40,207 bases of DNA, taken from contig CAZYYW010000008.1 of assembly GCA_964651445.1 (NCBI GenBank), positions 1 through 40,207 of the forward strand. The letters run 5' to 3'. Origin of the DNA: GCA-2746365 sp964651445 (GTDB lineage Bacteria; Pseudomonadota; Gammaproteobacteria; SZUA-229). The notes under the pieces were generated by a model that was not told the DNA's origin, searched no databases, and saw only the letters and a program-made list of their open reading frames with translations. How positions within the stretch are numbered: position 1 is the stretch's first letter; each line of letters begins with the position of its first letter. Positions 25,258-33,909 of the stretch are shown piece after piece. The position numbers and the translations under genes were made by a program.

Positions 25258-27036
25258 ATGAAAGAAAGTATCAGCGCGAATGATAATGCGCCAGAGCAGG
25301 CTACTGGCTTAGAGCTGTATCGTCGTTTATTGTCTTATGCTCTGGCTTACTGGGGTATTTTCATTGTAGCCTTTGTTGGTATGGTCATTGTGGCAGCATC
25401 GGCGGCAGCTTTTCCTGCCTTGATGCAACCCATGATGGACGGTGGCTTTGTTGATCGCGACCCTGAAATCATCAAGTGGGTTCCACTTGCTCTAATCGGT
25501 ATTTTCTTGGTTAGAGTGATTGGTGTTTTTGCATCAAGCTATGGCATGAGTGTGATTGGCCGCAATGTGATTCGCGAATTACGCAAGCAAATGTTTACTC
25601 GTCTGGTTTCATTACCAAAGTCTTTTTATGACAAGGCGACAACGGGTGAATTGATTTCAAAGTTTTCCTACGATGTAGAGCAGGTCGCCAATGCGACTAC
25701 CAAAGCGATTACTGTCTTTATTCGCGACACGTTAACGGTCTTCGCGCTATTTGGCTGGATGTTTTATTTAGATGCAAAGTTGGCAATGGCGTTTTTAATT
25801 GTGGCACCGATTGTCGCCGTTCTGGTTATTTCAATTTCTAAACGTTTTCGAAAAATCAGCCAGAACATACAGCTTAGTATGGGCAGTGTGGCACGCATTA
25901 TTGAAGAGTCGATTAAAGGACAATTGGTGGTTAAAATATTTGGTGGACGTGTTTATGAAGAAGCACAGTTTTCAGTGCTCAATGACCAAAATCGGCGTCA
26001 ACATTTACGCATGCAGATGACCATGGCGTTAAGCTCGCCTATTGTGCAATTGTTGGTTGCCTGTTCTTTGGCGCTTATTATTTATCTGGCGACACACGAA
26101 AGCATGAAGAACGACATCAGCCCCGGTACTTTTATTTCATTTATTGCAGCAATGATGATGTTATTGCCGCCAGTGCGTTCTTTAACCTCTATTATCAGTG
26201 AATTACAGCGCGGCATAGCGGCGGCTGAAAGTGTATTTCAGTTTATTGATTTGAAACAGGAAAATGATAATGGCCATTATCAAAGTGAAAAAATATCCGG
26301 TTCCATCGCGTTTGAAAAAATTAATTTTAGTTATGAAGAAGCAGAAAACACGGCATTGTCAGCAATAAATCTAAACATTACTGCCGGGCAGACGGTCGCT
26401 TTTGTCGGTCGTTCTGGCAGTGGAAAATCCACATTATTAAATTTGTTGCCAAGGCTTTACGATATTAATGATGGCATTTTGCGTATCGATGGCGTTAATG
26501 TACTGGATTACCAGTTGGATAATTTACGCAGTCATATTTCCTATGTTGGCCAGGACGTGGTGCTGTTCAATGACACGATTGAGAACAACATTGCTTATGG
26601 AGAGATGAAGGCATACTCGCATGAACAGATTATATCCGCCGCCAAGTCTGCCTATGCTTACGATTTTATAAAGCAAACAAAGGAAGGTTTTGAAACCATG
26701 GTGGGTGAAAGAGGGGTGATGTTATCCGGTGGCCAGCGCCAGCGTATTGCCATCGCTCGTGCGCTATTAAAAAATGCGCCAATACTCATCCTCGATGAAG
26801 CGACATCGGCACTGGATACAGAATCGGAACGATATATTCAGACATCGCTTGAACAGTTAATGAAAAACCGTACCACGCTGGTTATCGCACATCGTCTTTC
26901 TACCATTGAAAATGCAGACGTTATTGTTGTGATGGATAAAGGACGCATTGTAGAGCAAGGCACGCATCAAGAACTGCTGGCATTAAACGGCCATTATTCG
27001 GCATTACATTCGATTAATTTTGAAGAGAATGGATAG
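25258..27036 (+). CDS. msbA: Lipid A export ATP-binding/permease protein MsbA
   Basis: 592 residues, a half-size exporter: six membrane helices (about 25-320) and an ABC domain with Walker A GRSGSGKS (384-391), signature LSGGQ (489-493) and Walker B ILILDEATSALD. MsbA flips core-lipid A across the inner membrane. The next genes, lpxK and ycaR, are the normal neighbours, which supports MsbA over another exporter. Confidence 0.96.
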   Translation: MKESISANDNAPEQATGLELYRRLLSYALAYWGIFIVAFVGMVIVAASAAAFPALMQPMMDGGFVDRDPEIIKWVPLALIGIFLVRVIGVFASSYGMSVIGRNVIRELRKQMFTRLVSLPKSFYDKATTGELISKFSYDVEQVANATTKAITVFIRDTLTVFALFGWMFYLDAKLAMAFLIVAPIVAVLVISISKRFRKISQNIQLSMGSVARIIEESIKGQLVVKIFGGRVYEEAQFSVLNDQNRRQHLRMQMTMALSSPIVQLLVACSLALIIYLATHESMKNDISPGTFISFIAAMMMLLPPVRSLTSIISELQRGIAAAESVFQFIDLKQENDNGHYQSEKISGSIAFEKINFSYEEAENTALSAINLNITAGQTVAFVGRSGSGKSTLLNLLPRLYDINDGILRIDGVNVLDYQLDNLRSHISYVGQDVVLFNDTIENNIAYGEMKAYSHEQIISAAKSAYAYDFIKQTKEGFETMVGERGVMLSGGQRQRIAIARALLKNAPILILDEATSALDTESERYIQTSLEQLMKNRTTLVIAHRLSTIENADVIVVMDKGRIVEQGTHQELLALNGHYSALHSINFEENG

Positions 27037-27101
27037 CCGTGTTCGCCCGTAGGAAAAACAAAACGCCTGTGCGTCGTACTGTTCAGTAGAATGTCGGAAA
27101 A

Positions 27102-28121
27102 ATGAAAATGCTGCAACAACGCTGGTATCCCGCCGATACTCGGATAGATTTTCTGCTTTGCTTATTATTGCCGTTATCCTGGTTATACTGCGCGATTGCT
27201 CACACCAGGCGCAAGCTATATCGTTCGAACCTTAAAACAAGTTATGCCTGCAGCGTGCCTGTTGTGGTTATTGGCAACATTGTCGTTGGTGGTACGGGTA
27301 AAACACCGTTGATTATTGCGCTGTGCGAATTTTTACAAAAGCGTGGTTATAAGCCGGGTGTGGTGAGTCGTGGTTACGGTGGCAAGGTAGCGGGTGTTAA
27401 ACAGGTCGCAGAAGGCGAAATAGCAGAAGTCGTCGGTGACGAACCGTTAATGATCTGGCAACGCACCAAAGCGCCTGTTGTAGTCGGTGCTGATCGTGTG
27501 GCAGCAGTGAAATTCCTGCTGGATAATAATAACTGTGACATCGTATTATCTGACGATGGTTTGCAACATTATCGGATGCGACGAGATATTGAAATTGCCG
27601 TTGTTGATGCCAACAGAGGTTTTGGCAATGGCTTTTGTCTACCTGCAGGACCTTTGCGTGAACCAGTGACGCGCTTACAAGCGGTTGATTTAGTGGTCTA
27701 CAACGGTAAAAAAAATGCAGCAAAGACGGATAACGTAGCGCCTTATTATTATCAGCTAAAACCGATGGGCGTACATTCATTACAGGGTAATGAACCGCTA
27801 GAGCTTTCCTCCTTTAGCGGTAAAACAGTGCATGCGGTTGCGGGTATTGGCAACCCACCGCGTTTTTTTGAGTCATTGCGGCGCAGTGGAGTCGATGTTG
27901 TCGAACATGCTTTTGCCGATCATCACGCTTATTGCCAGGACGATTTCTCTGGTTGGCAGAACAACTGTATAATAATGACGGAAAAAGATGCGGTAAAGTG
28001 CCGCCACCTCAGATTGCCAGACGCATGGGTGTTGCGTGTCAGTGCGCAATTTTCCAGTTCACTGGAGGCGAAAATCAGTACAATAATATTGCCACTACTC
28101 AGTAATGAAACCGCAACATAG
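27102..28121 (+). CDS. lpxK: Tetraacyldisaccharide 4'-kinase LpxK
   Basis: 339 residues. P-loop IVVGGTGKTP (Gly63-Thr68 core) with the following GYKPGVVSRGYGGK, DDGLQHYRMRRDIEIAV and LPAGPLREP are characteristic. MTEKDAVKC occurs near the end. It phosphorylates the lipid A disaccharide to lipid IVA on the inner membrane. The hydrophobic N-terminus (DFLLCLLLPLSWLYCAIAHT) fits membrane binding. Confidence 0.97.
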   Translation: MKMLQQRWYPADTRIDFLLCLLLPLSWLYCAIAHTRRKLYRSNLKTSYACSVPVVVIGNIVVGGTGKTPLIIALCEFLQKRGYKPGVVSRGYGGKVAGVKQVAEGEIAEVVGDEPLMIWQRTKAPVVVGADRVAAVKFLLDNNNCDIVLSDDGLQHYRMRRDIEIAVVDANRGFGNGFCLPAGPLREPVTRLQAVDLVVYNGKKNAAKTDNVAPYYYQLKPMGVHSLQGNEPLELSSFSGKTVHAVAGIGNPPRFFESLRRSGVDVVEHAFADHHAYCQDDFSGWQNNCIIMTEKDAVKCRHLRLPDAWVLRVSAQFSSSLEAKISTIILPLLSNETAT

Positions 28122-28145
28122 CAGTGCTAAGCAGAGATTCGCTCA

Positions 28146-28313
28146 ATGAAAAACAAACTACTGAAGCTACTGGTATGTCCTTTGTGCAAAGGACCATTGA
28201 TTTACAAGTCACGAAAAAAAATATTGATTTGTGAACAAGACAAACTGGCTTATCCTGTTCGTAACGACATTCCGGTATTGCTACAGGCCGATGCTATTGA
28301 CCTGGTTGATTGA
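28146..28313 (+). CDS. ycaR: Trm112-like protein, YcaR/UPF0434 family
   Basis: 55 residues. It starts NKLLKLLVCPLCKGPLIY with the CPLC knuckle, and continues LICEQDKLAYPVRNDIPVLL, where YPVRNDIPVLL is the family signature. It lies 24 bases after lpxK, its usual place. The family is Trm112-like, whose known members activate methyltransferases; this bacterial branch has no settled role. In many relatives kdsB comes next, but here the GxxExxY copy C and rlmL follow. Confidence 0.92.
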   Translation: MKNKLLKLLVCPLCKGPLIYKSRKKILICEQDKLAYPVRNDIPVLLQADAIDLVD

Positions 28314-28338
28314 TCGGGCTGATGCAAGTTAAAAAAAT

Positions 28339-28539
28339 GGATCTATGCCATATCGAGTGGATATGCATATATTTTTTATTGACACAGAGACCACAGAGGT
28401 CACAGAATTATCGTTTATAACGCTTAATAGATTCACCAATCTTGATGCTATTGAGGTTTACCAGCAACTCTGTAAAATTCATGTTAATTTGAAACATACT
28501 CTGTGTCTATTATCTTGCCCACGCAATGTGCATAGACCC
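28339..28539. mobile_element. Decayed GxxExxY cassette, copy C (201 bp), inverted content
   Basis: Outer ends GGATCTATGCCA and TGCATAGACCC match those of copies A and B, and GACACAGAGACCACAGAGGT follows from 28381. Read on the minus strand, 28482-28408 gives FTELLVNLNSIKIGESIKRY, then KR and a stop, matching the C-terminus of the intact GxxExxY protein. The gene content is thus in the opposite orientation to copies A and B. The second inner arm is shortened. Runs of A flank both ends. Confidence 0.8.
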
Positions 28540-28586
28540 AAAAAAATCTACAGCGTATTTATTCAATAATTATTAGCAGGTCATAC

Positions 28587-30830
28587 TTGAAACAATCTAA
28601 CTTATTTTTTGCTACTTGCTCAAAAGGTGTAGAAGACCTTGTGCAAAAAGAGCTGGCACTGGTCGGCATTAGCGATACAAAAATACACACTGGCGGAGTT
28701 GCTTTTAAATCAACTATTGAAAATGCTTGTAAGGTATGTCTGTGGTCTCGTGTCGCCAGTCGTATCCTGTTGCAGTTAAAAGAATTTGAAATTTCCTCAG
28801 ACGATGACTTGTATAGTGAAATCATCAGTATTAACTGGGCCGAGCATTTCAGCGAAGACAATACGCTGGCGATTGATTGTTTTAGTTCACACACCGTTGT
28901 AAACAACAGCCATTTTGCAACGTTGCGGGTAAAAGATGCCATTGTTGACCAGTTTATGCAAAATACTGGGCAACGACCTACCATTGATCGTGAGCAGCCG
29001 CAGATCAGGCTCAACGTCTATCTCAGTGATAAGCAGTGTTTACTTTACCTTGACCTATCGGGTGAGGCTTTGCATAAACGCGGTTATCGGCAAGACGCGG
29101 GCAGTGCGCCCTTGCGTGAAACGCTTGCCGCCTCGATGCTATACCGTGCCAAATGGCAGACATTTCATGAGCAGGGCTTGCCCTTTTATGACCCTATGTG
29201 CGGTAGCGGAACACTGCTAATCGAAGCGGCCATGATGGCTGCCAATATTGCTCCCGGTATATTACGCGAGCAATTTGGTTTTAGTTCATGGAAACCATTT
29301 GTCGAAGATTCAAACGCTCAAAAAGAGTGGTTGGCAATTGTGCAGGATGCCGAGCAGAAAAAACAGGCCGGTTTGCTAACGCTGCCGCAGATTACGGGCA
29401 GTGATAATAGCGAACAATTAGTCGGTATCTCGCGCACAAATATACAAGCAGCAGGACTGGACGCTGTGATTAAAGTGTATTTACGTGATGCCAGTAAAGA
29501 CATAACGCCTTACACCAAAAAACTAGGTTTGATTGTTAGCAATCCGCCATACGGCAAACGTATTGGTCAGGTGCAAATACTGCGTACCTTATATCACCGT
29601 TTTGGCATGCAATTAAAAGCAAATTTTAATGGCTGGACGGCAGTGATAATAACCTCAGAACAGGAGCTGGCAAGCAGTATTGGTTTGCGCGCTTTTCGTA
29701 AAAACATGTTGTTTAATGGCGCTTTAAAGTCAGTACTTTATCAATATAAGATTGACTCGATCAGGCCATCGCCCGTTGTAGACAAAGAGCATGATGAAAC
29801 AATTATAAGCGCAGGTGAAGCAACTGAAGCGCCCACCATGCCGGCGACAGAACATGCTCAAATGTTTGCTAATCGCTTGTTAAAAAACTATAAACATTTA
29901 AAAAAGTGGGCGAGAAAAAACAAAATCAATTGTTATCGCGTATATGACGCCGACATACCGCAGTACGCAGTCGCCATTGATAAATATGAAAACTGGATAC
30001 ATGTGCAGGAATATCAAGCACCAAAGACGGTAGACAAGAACAAGGCGTTTTTGCGGATAAACGATGTCATTGATGTGGTTGCCGATATTCTGGAAACAAA
30101 GCAACATAACGTGGTGCTTAAAGTCAGGCAGAAACAGGAAGGTAGCAAGCAGTACCAGAAGCAGGATAAAAAAGAATATACCACGACAGTTACTGAAAAC
30201 GGGCTAAAATTTATTCTCAATATGTATGATTATATTGATACCGGTCTGTTTCTCGATCATCGCAATACTCGCCAACTCATTCAAAAGCTAGCTAACAACC
30301 GCAGTTTTCTTAATTTGTTTGCTTATACGGGCAGTGCTACCGTTTATGCCGCAGCAGGTGGTGCTACGAGTACGACCACAGTCGATATGTCCAATACCTA
30401 TCTCAATTGGGCGCAGGAGAATATGGCAATCAATGACTTTGCAGAAAATGTTTATACCCAAGGTCGGCATTCTTTTGTGCGCGAGGACTGTCTTAAATGG
30501 CTGCAACAAGCGATCGATAATAATGAAAAGTATCAACTGATATTTGTTGATCCGCCCACCTTTTCTAACTCTAAAAAGATGGATACATCGCTGGATATTG
30601 GTCGTGACCACGTAGCATTACTAAGTGGTTGCCTGGCATTACTTAGCGATGACGGTCAGATAATATTTTCCACCAATGCCAAGCGTTTTAAACTTGATAG
30701 TAGTCTGAGTGAGGATTGTTTTATAAGAGATATTACGGCAAAAACGACCACAGAAGATTTTCGCCGCAAGCCGGCACATCGATGCTGGTGTCTGGCGAAG
30801 CAGGAAGATGCTTTGGATGCGTGCCGTTAG
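28587..30830 (+). CDS. rlmL: 23S rRNA methyltransferase RlmKL (fused m2G2445 and m7G2069 enzyme)
   Basis: 747 residues, somewhat over the usual ~700. A THUMP-containing N-terminal part is followed by the RlmL methyltransferase (FYDPMCGSGTLLIEAAMMAA near 198-215, NPPYG near 318). The RlmK domain follows (FLNLFAYTGSA near 573, FVDPPTFSNSKKMD near 653). TTG is the start; AGCAGG stands six bases before, and the family start fits. It modifies G2445 and G2069 of 23S rRNA during 50S assembly. Confidence 0.96.
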   Translation: MKQSNLFFATCSKGVEDLVQKELALVGISDTKIHTGGVAFKSTIENACKVCLWSRVASRILLQLKEFEISSDDDLYSEIISINWAEHFSEDNTLAIDCFSSHTVVNNSHFATLRVKDAIVDQFMQNTGQRPTIDREQPQIRLNVYLSDKQCLLYLDLSGEALHKRGYRQDAGSAPLRETLAASMLYRAKWQTFHEQGLPFYDPMCGSGTLLIEAAMMAANIAPGILREQFGFSSWKPFVEDSNAQKEWLAIVQDAEQKKQAGLLTLPQITGSDNSEQLVGISRTNIQAAGLDAVIKVYLRDASKDITPYTKKLGLIVSNPPYGKRIGQVQILRTLYHRFGMQLKANFNGWTAVIITSEQELASSIGLRAFRKNMLFNGALKSVLYQYKIDSIRPSPVVDKEHDETIISAGEATEAPTMPATEHAQMFANRLLKNYKHLKKWARKNKINCYRVYDADIPQYAVAIDKYENWIHVQEYQAPKTVDKNKAFLRINDVIDVVADILETKQHNVVLKVRQKQEGSKQYQKQDKKEYTTTVTENGLKFILNMYDYIDTGLFLDHRNTRQLIQKLANNRSFLNLFAYTGSATVYAAAGGATSTTTVDMSNTYLNWAQENMAINDFAENVYTQGRHSFVREDCLKWLQQAIDNNEKYQLIFVDPPTFSNSKKMDTSLDIGRDHVALLSGCLALLSDDGQIIFSTNAKRFKLDSSLSEDCFIRDITAKTTTEDFRRKPAHRCWCLAKQEDALDACR

Positions 30831-30874
30831 TCTGTTACTGGGCAGAAGCAGACATTAAAGGCTAAAATCATCGT

Positions 30875-30913
30875 CCGCGAAGAACGCAAAAGACGCGAAA
30901 AAAGCGCAAAGAA
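30875..30913. repeat. Purine-rich CGCGAAAA-type imperfect repeat
   Basis: Words such as CGCGAAGAACGCAAAAGACG and CGCGAAAAAAGCGCAAAG recur. Arrays of this kind often edge small repeat cassettes in Gammaproteobacteria. It is directly followed by a palindromic repeat and the long inverted repeat copy 1. No gene. Confidence 0.45.
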
Positions 30914-30925
30914 AATATTTCTTGT

Positions 30926-31014
30926 TTCTCGTTCCCATGCTCTGCGTGGGAATGCGTACGGAACTTGCCATTAGCTCAGGTATGCGTTACCACGCGGGAG
31001 CGTGGGAACGAGAA
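30926..31014. repeat. Palindromic intergenic repeat with TCTCGTTCCCA ends
   Basis: TTCTCGTTCCCATGCTC on the left pairs with GAGCGTGGGAACGAGAA on the right (one mismatch). Internal stems CCCATGCTCTGCGTGGG and CACGCGGGAGCGTG are visible. This type, with ends CTCGTTCCCA, is widespread between genes in Gammaproteobacteria. Confidence 0.75.
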
Positions 31015-31015
31015 A

Positions 31016-31151
31016 ATTCGTTGTTCGTTTTTCGTTAAAAGCGTAAAGGCTTAAAACCATGCGCTTTATCGATGACTACTAGGTTTGTTTTTCACGAAAA
31101 ACAAACAACGAACTACGAAGGACGTTGTTTCCCAGACGTCCGTTAAGTGTC
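31016..31151 (+). repeat. Long inverted repeat, copy 1 (136 bp)
   Basis: Nearly identical to the reverse complement of 33408-33536; the difference is a seven-base insertion near 31110-31116 and about one substitution. It contains a perfect ten-base-pair hairpin (GTTTGTTTTT 31083-31092 with AAAAACAAAC 31097-31106) and a second stem GGACGT / ACGTCC. It has no ORF. Together with copy 2 it brackets rsd, an outer-membrane protein gene and a DUF938 gene. Confidence 0.9.
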
Positions 31152-31171
31152 AAAAAGCGACCATGCCGCTA

Positions 31172-31672
31172 TTAAGCATTAACGGCTGTTAATTCAGGTT
31201 TATTGGCTGTTGCAAGCAAAGTGTTAATGAATTGGTCTTCCAGATCAATGCGGGTTGCTAGTTCTTCACCGAGTTTGGCGAGGTAACTGGGTAGCTGTTC
31301 AAACGCATCATCTTTGATATTGCTGGTGTCATCGTAAAGATCATTAAATGCGATAGCGATTTGGGTAGTATTGTTTATGCGAGGCATTATTTTTTCTGCC
31401 AGCGTCAATATTTCATCACGACGTTCATTACCATCTTCAATACGGCGGTACAGTTCAAAATGGCCGGTCGCCATGTAATCAACTAATTCCTGACAAAACT
31501 CTTCAAGCAAATCAGTCGTGTTGTCGCGCTCGCTGGTTGAATCTTCGGTGTATTTCGCAAGGTTGTAATACTGTGATAGTACATTGTTGCGGTCTTCGAT
31601 CAATTGCTTGATTTCTTTTCGCGTGCGTGCGCGGCGCTCATTTGGTGCCTCTGTCATGGTATCTGAAGACAT
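31172..31672 (-). CDS. rsd: Rsd/AlgQ-family anti-sigma-70 regulator
   Basis: 166 residues, family length. LLEEFCQELVDYMATGHFEL is the family hallmark, with a helical C-terminus rich in acidic residues (DLYDDTSNIKDDAFEQLPSY). Rsd binds sigma-70 in stationary phase, and AlgQ affects alginate and virulence genes in Pseudomonas. A good ribosome site (AAGGGG) precedes the ATG. It is the gene next to inverted repeat copy 1. Confidence 0.87.
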   Translation of the reverse strand: MSSDTMTEAPNERRARTRKEIKQLIEDRNNVLSQYYNLAKYTEDSTSERDNTTDLLEEFCQELVDYMATGHFELYRRIEDGNERRDEILTLAEKIMPRINNTTQIAIAFNDLYDDTSNIKDDAFEQLPSYLAKLGEELATRIDLEDQFINTLLATANKPELTAVNA

Positions 31673-31804
31673 GATTTTCCCCTTTTAAGTGAGTATTTAA
31701 TATTTTTATTATTGTTCTTACTGGTCACATTGTACTAAAACAAAAAACTGCTGGCAAATACCAATATGGCGTTTTAACAAAATTTTACAATCATTGATGA
31801 AGGG

Positions 31805-32704
31805 TTAAAAGGGCATACCAAAAATGAGGCGGTAAACCCTTGTATCCTTACCCAGGCGGATACCAAAGCCTATCTGCGGTTTTTTAAAGAACAAAAAATC
31901 GGGTATGTTGCTAAAGGTAATGCCGATTTCATGTTCAACACCGACTCGAATGGGATTGGGTGTTTGCTCGAAAAACACAAGGTTGTTCGGGTAGTAAAAA
32001 TTAATGTAATACAGGTTGGTGTACAGTGGTTCTCCATCAAATGAATAGTTACTGGTCACACGGTAATTCAGGCCAGTTTCAATTAAAGTGTAATCTGCAT
32101 CAGCAGTTGAACTGAAGGTTTTTCCCCCAGACGTCCGTTCCTGAGATGTATGTTCTCTGGCATACAAAAAACGATTACCAAGGGTGAACATTGCATTTTT
32201 AAAATGTACCTCATAATGACTTTTGATTCCTGCACCAATAATAAGCACATTCGATGCCGCATTTAACTCACGGGCAAAACCATAGTCAACAAAGGGGATG
32301 ACCGTCCAATTTACGGCGGCCGGGTATTGATATTCCAGTCCGGGTAAAAAGGTGACGGTGCCAACATCGTTAAGCCCAGGTAAACTTTCAATCAGAATAC
32401 TATCGAAGTTAATAAAACCGACGGTTATCGGGAGTTTGAGAACCCAACCGGCTTCAGTATCAGTTTTTTCCTTAATAATATGTTCATAAGGAAGCTGTAA
32501 AACAAAAACATTTTGCCCTGAGGTCGTGTAAAAACCGGTGCCTAGATAACTGGCAAAGGCAAAACTAGTGAGGCCGAACGAGCCTTCATTTTCTGTGGCG
32601 GCAACGCTATTGGTACTCGCTAGCAAGTAAAGGAGCAGTGCGAATAAGGGTAGGGTAGAGGTGCGTAAGGAGATAAAGATTGCCTGGATATTTGTTTGCA
32701 ACAC
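31805..32704 (-). CDS. Predicted outer-membrane beta-barrel protein
   Basis: 299 residues from GTG. The N-terminus is a signal peptide (hydrophobic TLPLFALLLYLLASTNSVAA, cut before TENEG). The rest alternates short amphipathic strands with Tyr, Phe and Gly and ends RVYRLIFGMPF, with the terminal Phe usual for outer-membrane barrels. I do not recognise a named family. It is divergent from the DUF938 gene and lies 132 bases upstream of rsd in the same direction. Confidence 0.65.
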   Translation of the reverse strand: MLQTNIQAIFISLRTSTLPLFALLLYLLASTNSVAATENEGSFGLTSFAFASYLGTGFYTTSGQNVFVLQLPYEHIIKEKTDTEAGWVLKLPITVGFINFDSILIESLPGLNDVGTVTFLPGLEYQYPAAVNWTVIPFVDYGFARELNAASNVLIIGAGIKSHYEVHFKNAMFTLGNRFLYAREHTSQERTSGGKTFSSTADADYTLIETGLNYRVTSNYSFDGEPLYTNLYYINFYYPNNLVFFEQTPNPIRVGVEHEIGITFSNIPDFLFFKKPQIGFGIRLGKDTRVYRLIFGMPF

Positions 32705-32802
32705 GTTGATATAAAAATAGCATTATTTTGAAAGCGTTATAGTTTAACATGTGTTTTAGCTGTTCTAGAAAATGAACGGGGAAGCTAACTTAATAAACCG
32801 AA

Positions 32803-33396
32803 ATGATGAAACCTTACTCTGAATCTTGCGATCAAAATAAAGATGTGATACTTCACGTTATTTCGCCGCTATTTTCCACCGCAAGCAATGTACTGGAAAT
32901 AGGCAGTGGCACAGGGCAACACGCCCTTTATTTTGCTGAAAAAATGCCGAGCTTACGATGGCATACCAGCGATTGTCTACCATATCTGGAAGGCATCAAG
33001 ATGTGGTTGCATGATGCGAAACTGAAAAATGTGATGCCTCCCTTTGAGTTAAACGTAACAACTTCACCCTGGCCGCAACTAAATATTGATGCTGTTTTTA
33101 CCGCAAATGCCGTCCACATTATGCAGCCGCAGGATGTGGATAACCTTTTCTCAGGCGTAGGGCGTTTATTAAAACCTCAGGGAAGTTTAATAATCTACGG
33201 GCCGTTTAATTATAACGGTGCCTACACAAGTAGCAGCAATGAATCTTTCGACCAATGGTTAAAAAACCGTGACCCATTAAGTGGCATTAAAGATTTTGAA
33301 GAAATGGTGGAACTAGCGGAAAACAATGGCCTACAATTAATCACTGATTACGAAATGCCGGCGAATAATCGCATCTTGCATTTTGTAAAAAACTGA
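32803..33396 (+). CDS. DUF938 SAM-dependent methyltransferase-like protein
   Basis: 197 residues. Family start KPYSESCDQNKDVIL, then SAM motif I VLEIGSGTGQHALYFAEKMP, ANAVHIMQPQDV, and LLKPQGSLIIYGPFNYNG. Substrate unknown. ATG 32803 or 32806 may be used. Its stop lies 11 bases before inverted repeat copy 2. Confidence 0.9.
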   Translation: MMKPYSESCDQNKDVILHVISPLFSTASNVLEIGSGTGQHALYFAEKMPSLRWHTSDCLPYLEGIKMWLHDAKLKNVMPPFELNVTTSPWPQLNIDAVFTANAVHIMQPQDVDNLFSGVGRLLKPQGSLIIYGPFNYNGAYTSSSNESFDQWLKNRDPLSGIKDFEEMVELAENNGLQLITDYEMPANNRILHFVKN

Positions 33397-33407
33397 TGTC
33401 AGTTACT

Positions 33408-33536
33408 GACACTTAACGGACGTCTGGGAAACAACGTCCTTCGTTGTTTGTTTTTCGTGAAAAACAAACCTAGTAGTCATCGATAAAGCGCATGGTTTTA
33501 AGCCTTTACGCTATTAACGAAAAACGAACAACGAAT
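33408..33536 (-). repeat. Long inverted repeat, copy 2 (129 bp)
   Basis: The reverse complement of copy 1 at 31016-31151. It starts GACACTTAACGGACGTC next to the bracketed segment and ends ACGAACAACGAAT. It carries the same two hairpins. Farther out, ACGAATAACGACCAACG continues the heptamer-like sequence seen at 18507-18534. Confidence 0.9.
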
Positions 33537-33670
33537 AACGACCAACGTCTCTTCCTGCCCAATAACGACCTTTTCCAACCATTATTCCTGCCAAACGATT
33601 GGCGTGATATGTCAATTTAATAGTCTTATATTCTCTTAACATTCAGTCTAAGAATTATCAGGAGTTGACG

Positions 33671-33865
33671 ATGGCGAGACTATACAGACCTAAATTAAAA
33701 CTATGTGATTGTGGTTGCGGAGGATATCCGCGTGGCATGGATTACATGCCAGGACACCAAGTGCGTATTTACAGTGCTTTGGTTGGTCACGTTGGCAGTT
33801 TACGGAATTTAAGAGAGATCGTTGAAATCTACACGGGAAAACCAGTCAATATGAATTATGACTAA
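33671..33865 (+). CDS. Small cysteine-motif protein (CxCGCG, PGH)
   Basis: 64 residues from ATG 33671, chosen because AGGAG ends six bases before it; an in-frame TTG at 33665 would abut that site. The protein opens ARLYRPKLKLCDCGCGGYPR and then has YMPGHQVRIYSALVGHVGS. The C-x-C-G-C-G ... F/Y-x-PGH pattern recurs in small uncharacterised bacterial and phage proteins and may bind metal. Function unknown. It is a single gene between the long repeat and the HopJ-like gene. Confidence 0.65.
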   Translation: MARLYRPKLKLCDCGCGGYPRGMDYMPGHQVRIYSALVGHVGSLRNLREIVEIYTGKPVNMNYD

Positions 33866-33909
33866 GTTAAAACCGTCTTTTTATTTCGATCTTTTTTAGA
33901 ATGCTGATT

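Noticed and set aside
32126..32139. A 14-base match (CCCAGACGTCCGTT) between the outer-membrane protein gene and the long inverted repeat
   Set aside because: Suggestive but short; in-frame coding sequence with no other shared bases, so chance cannot be excluded.
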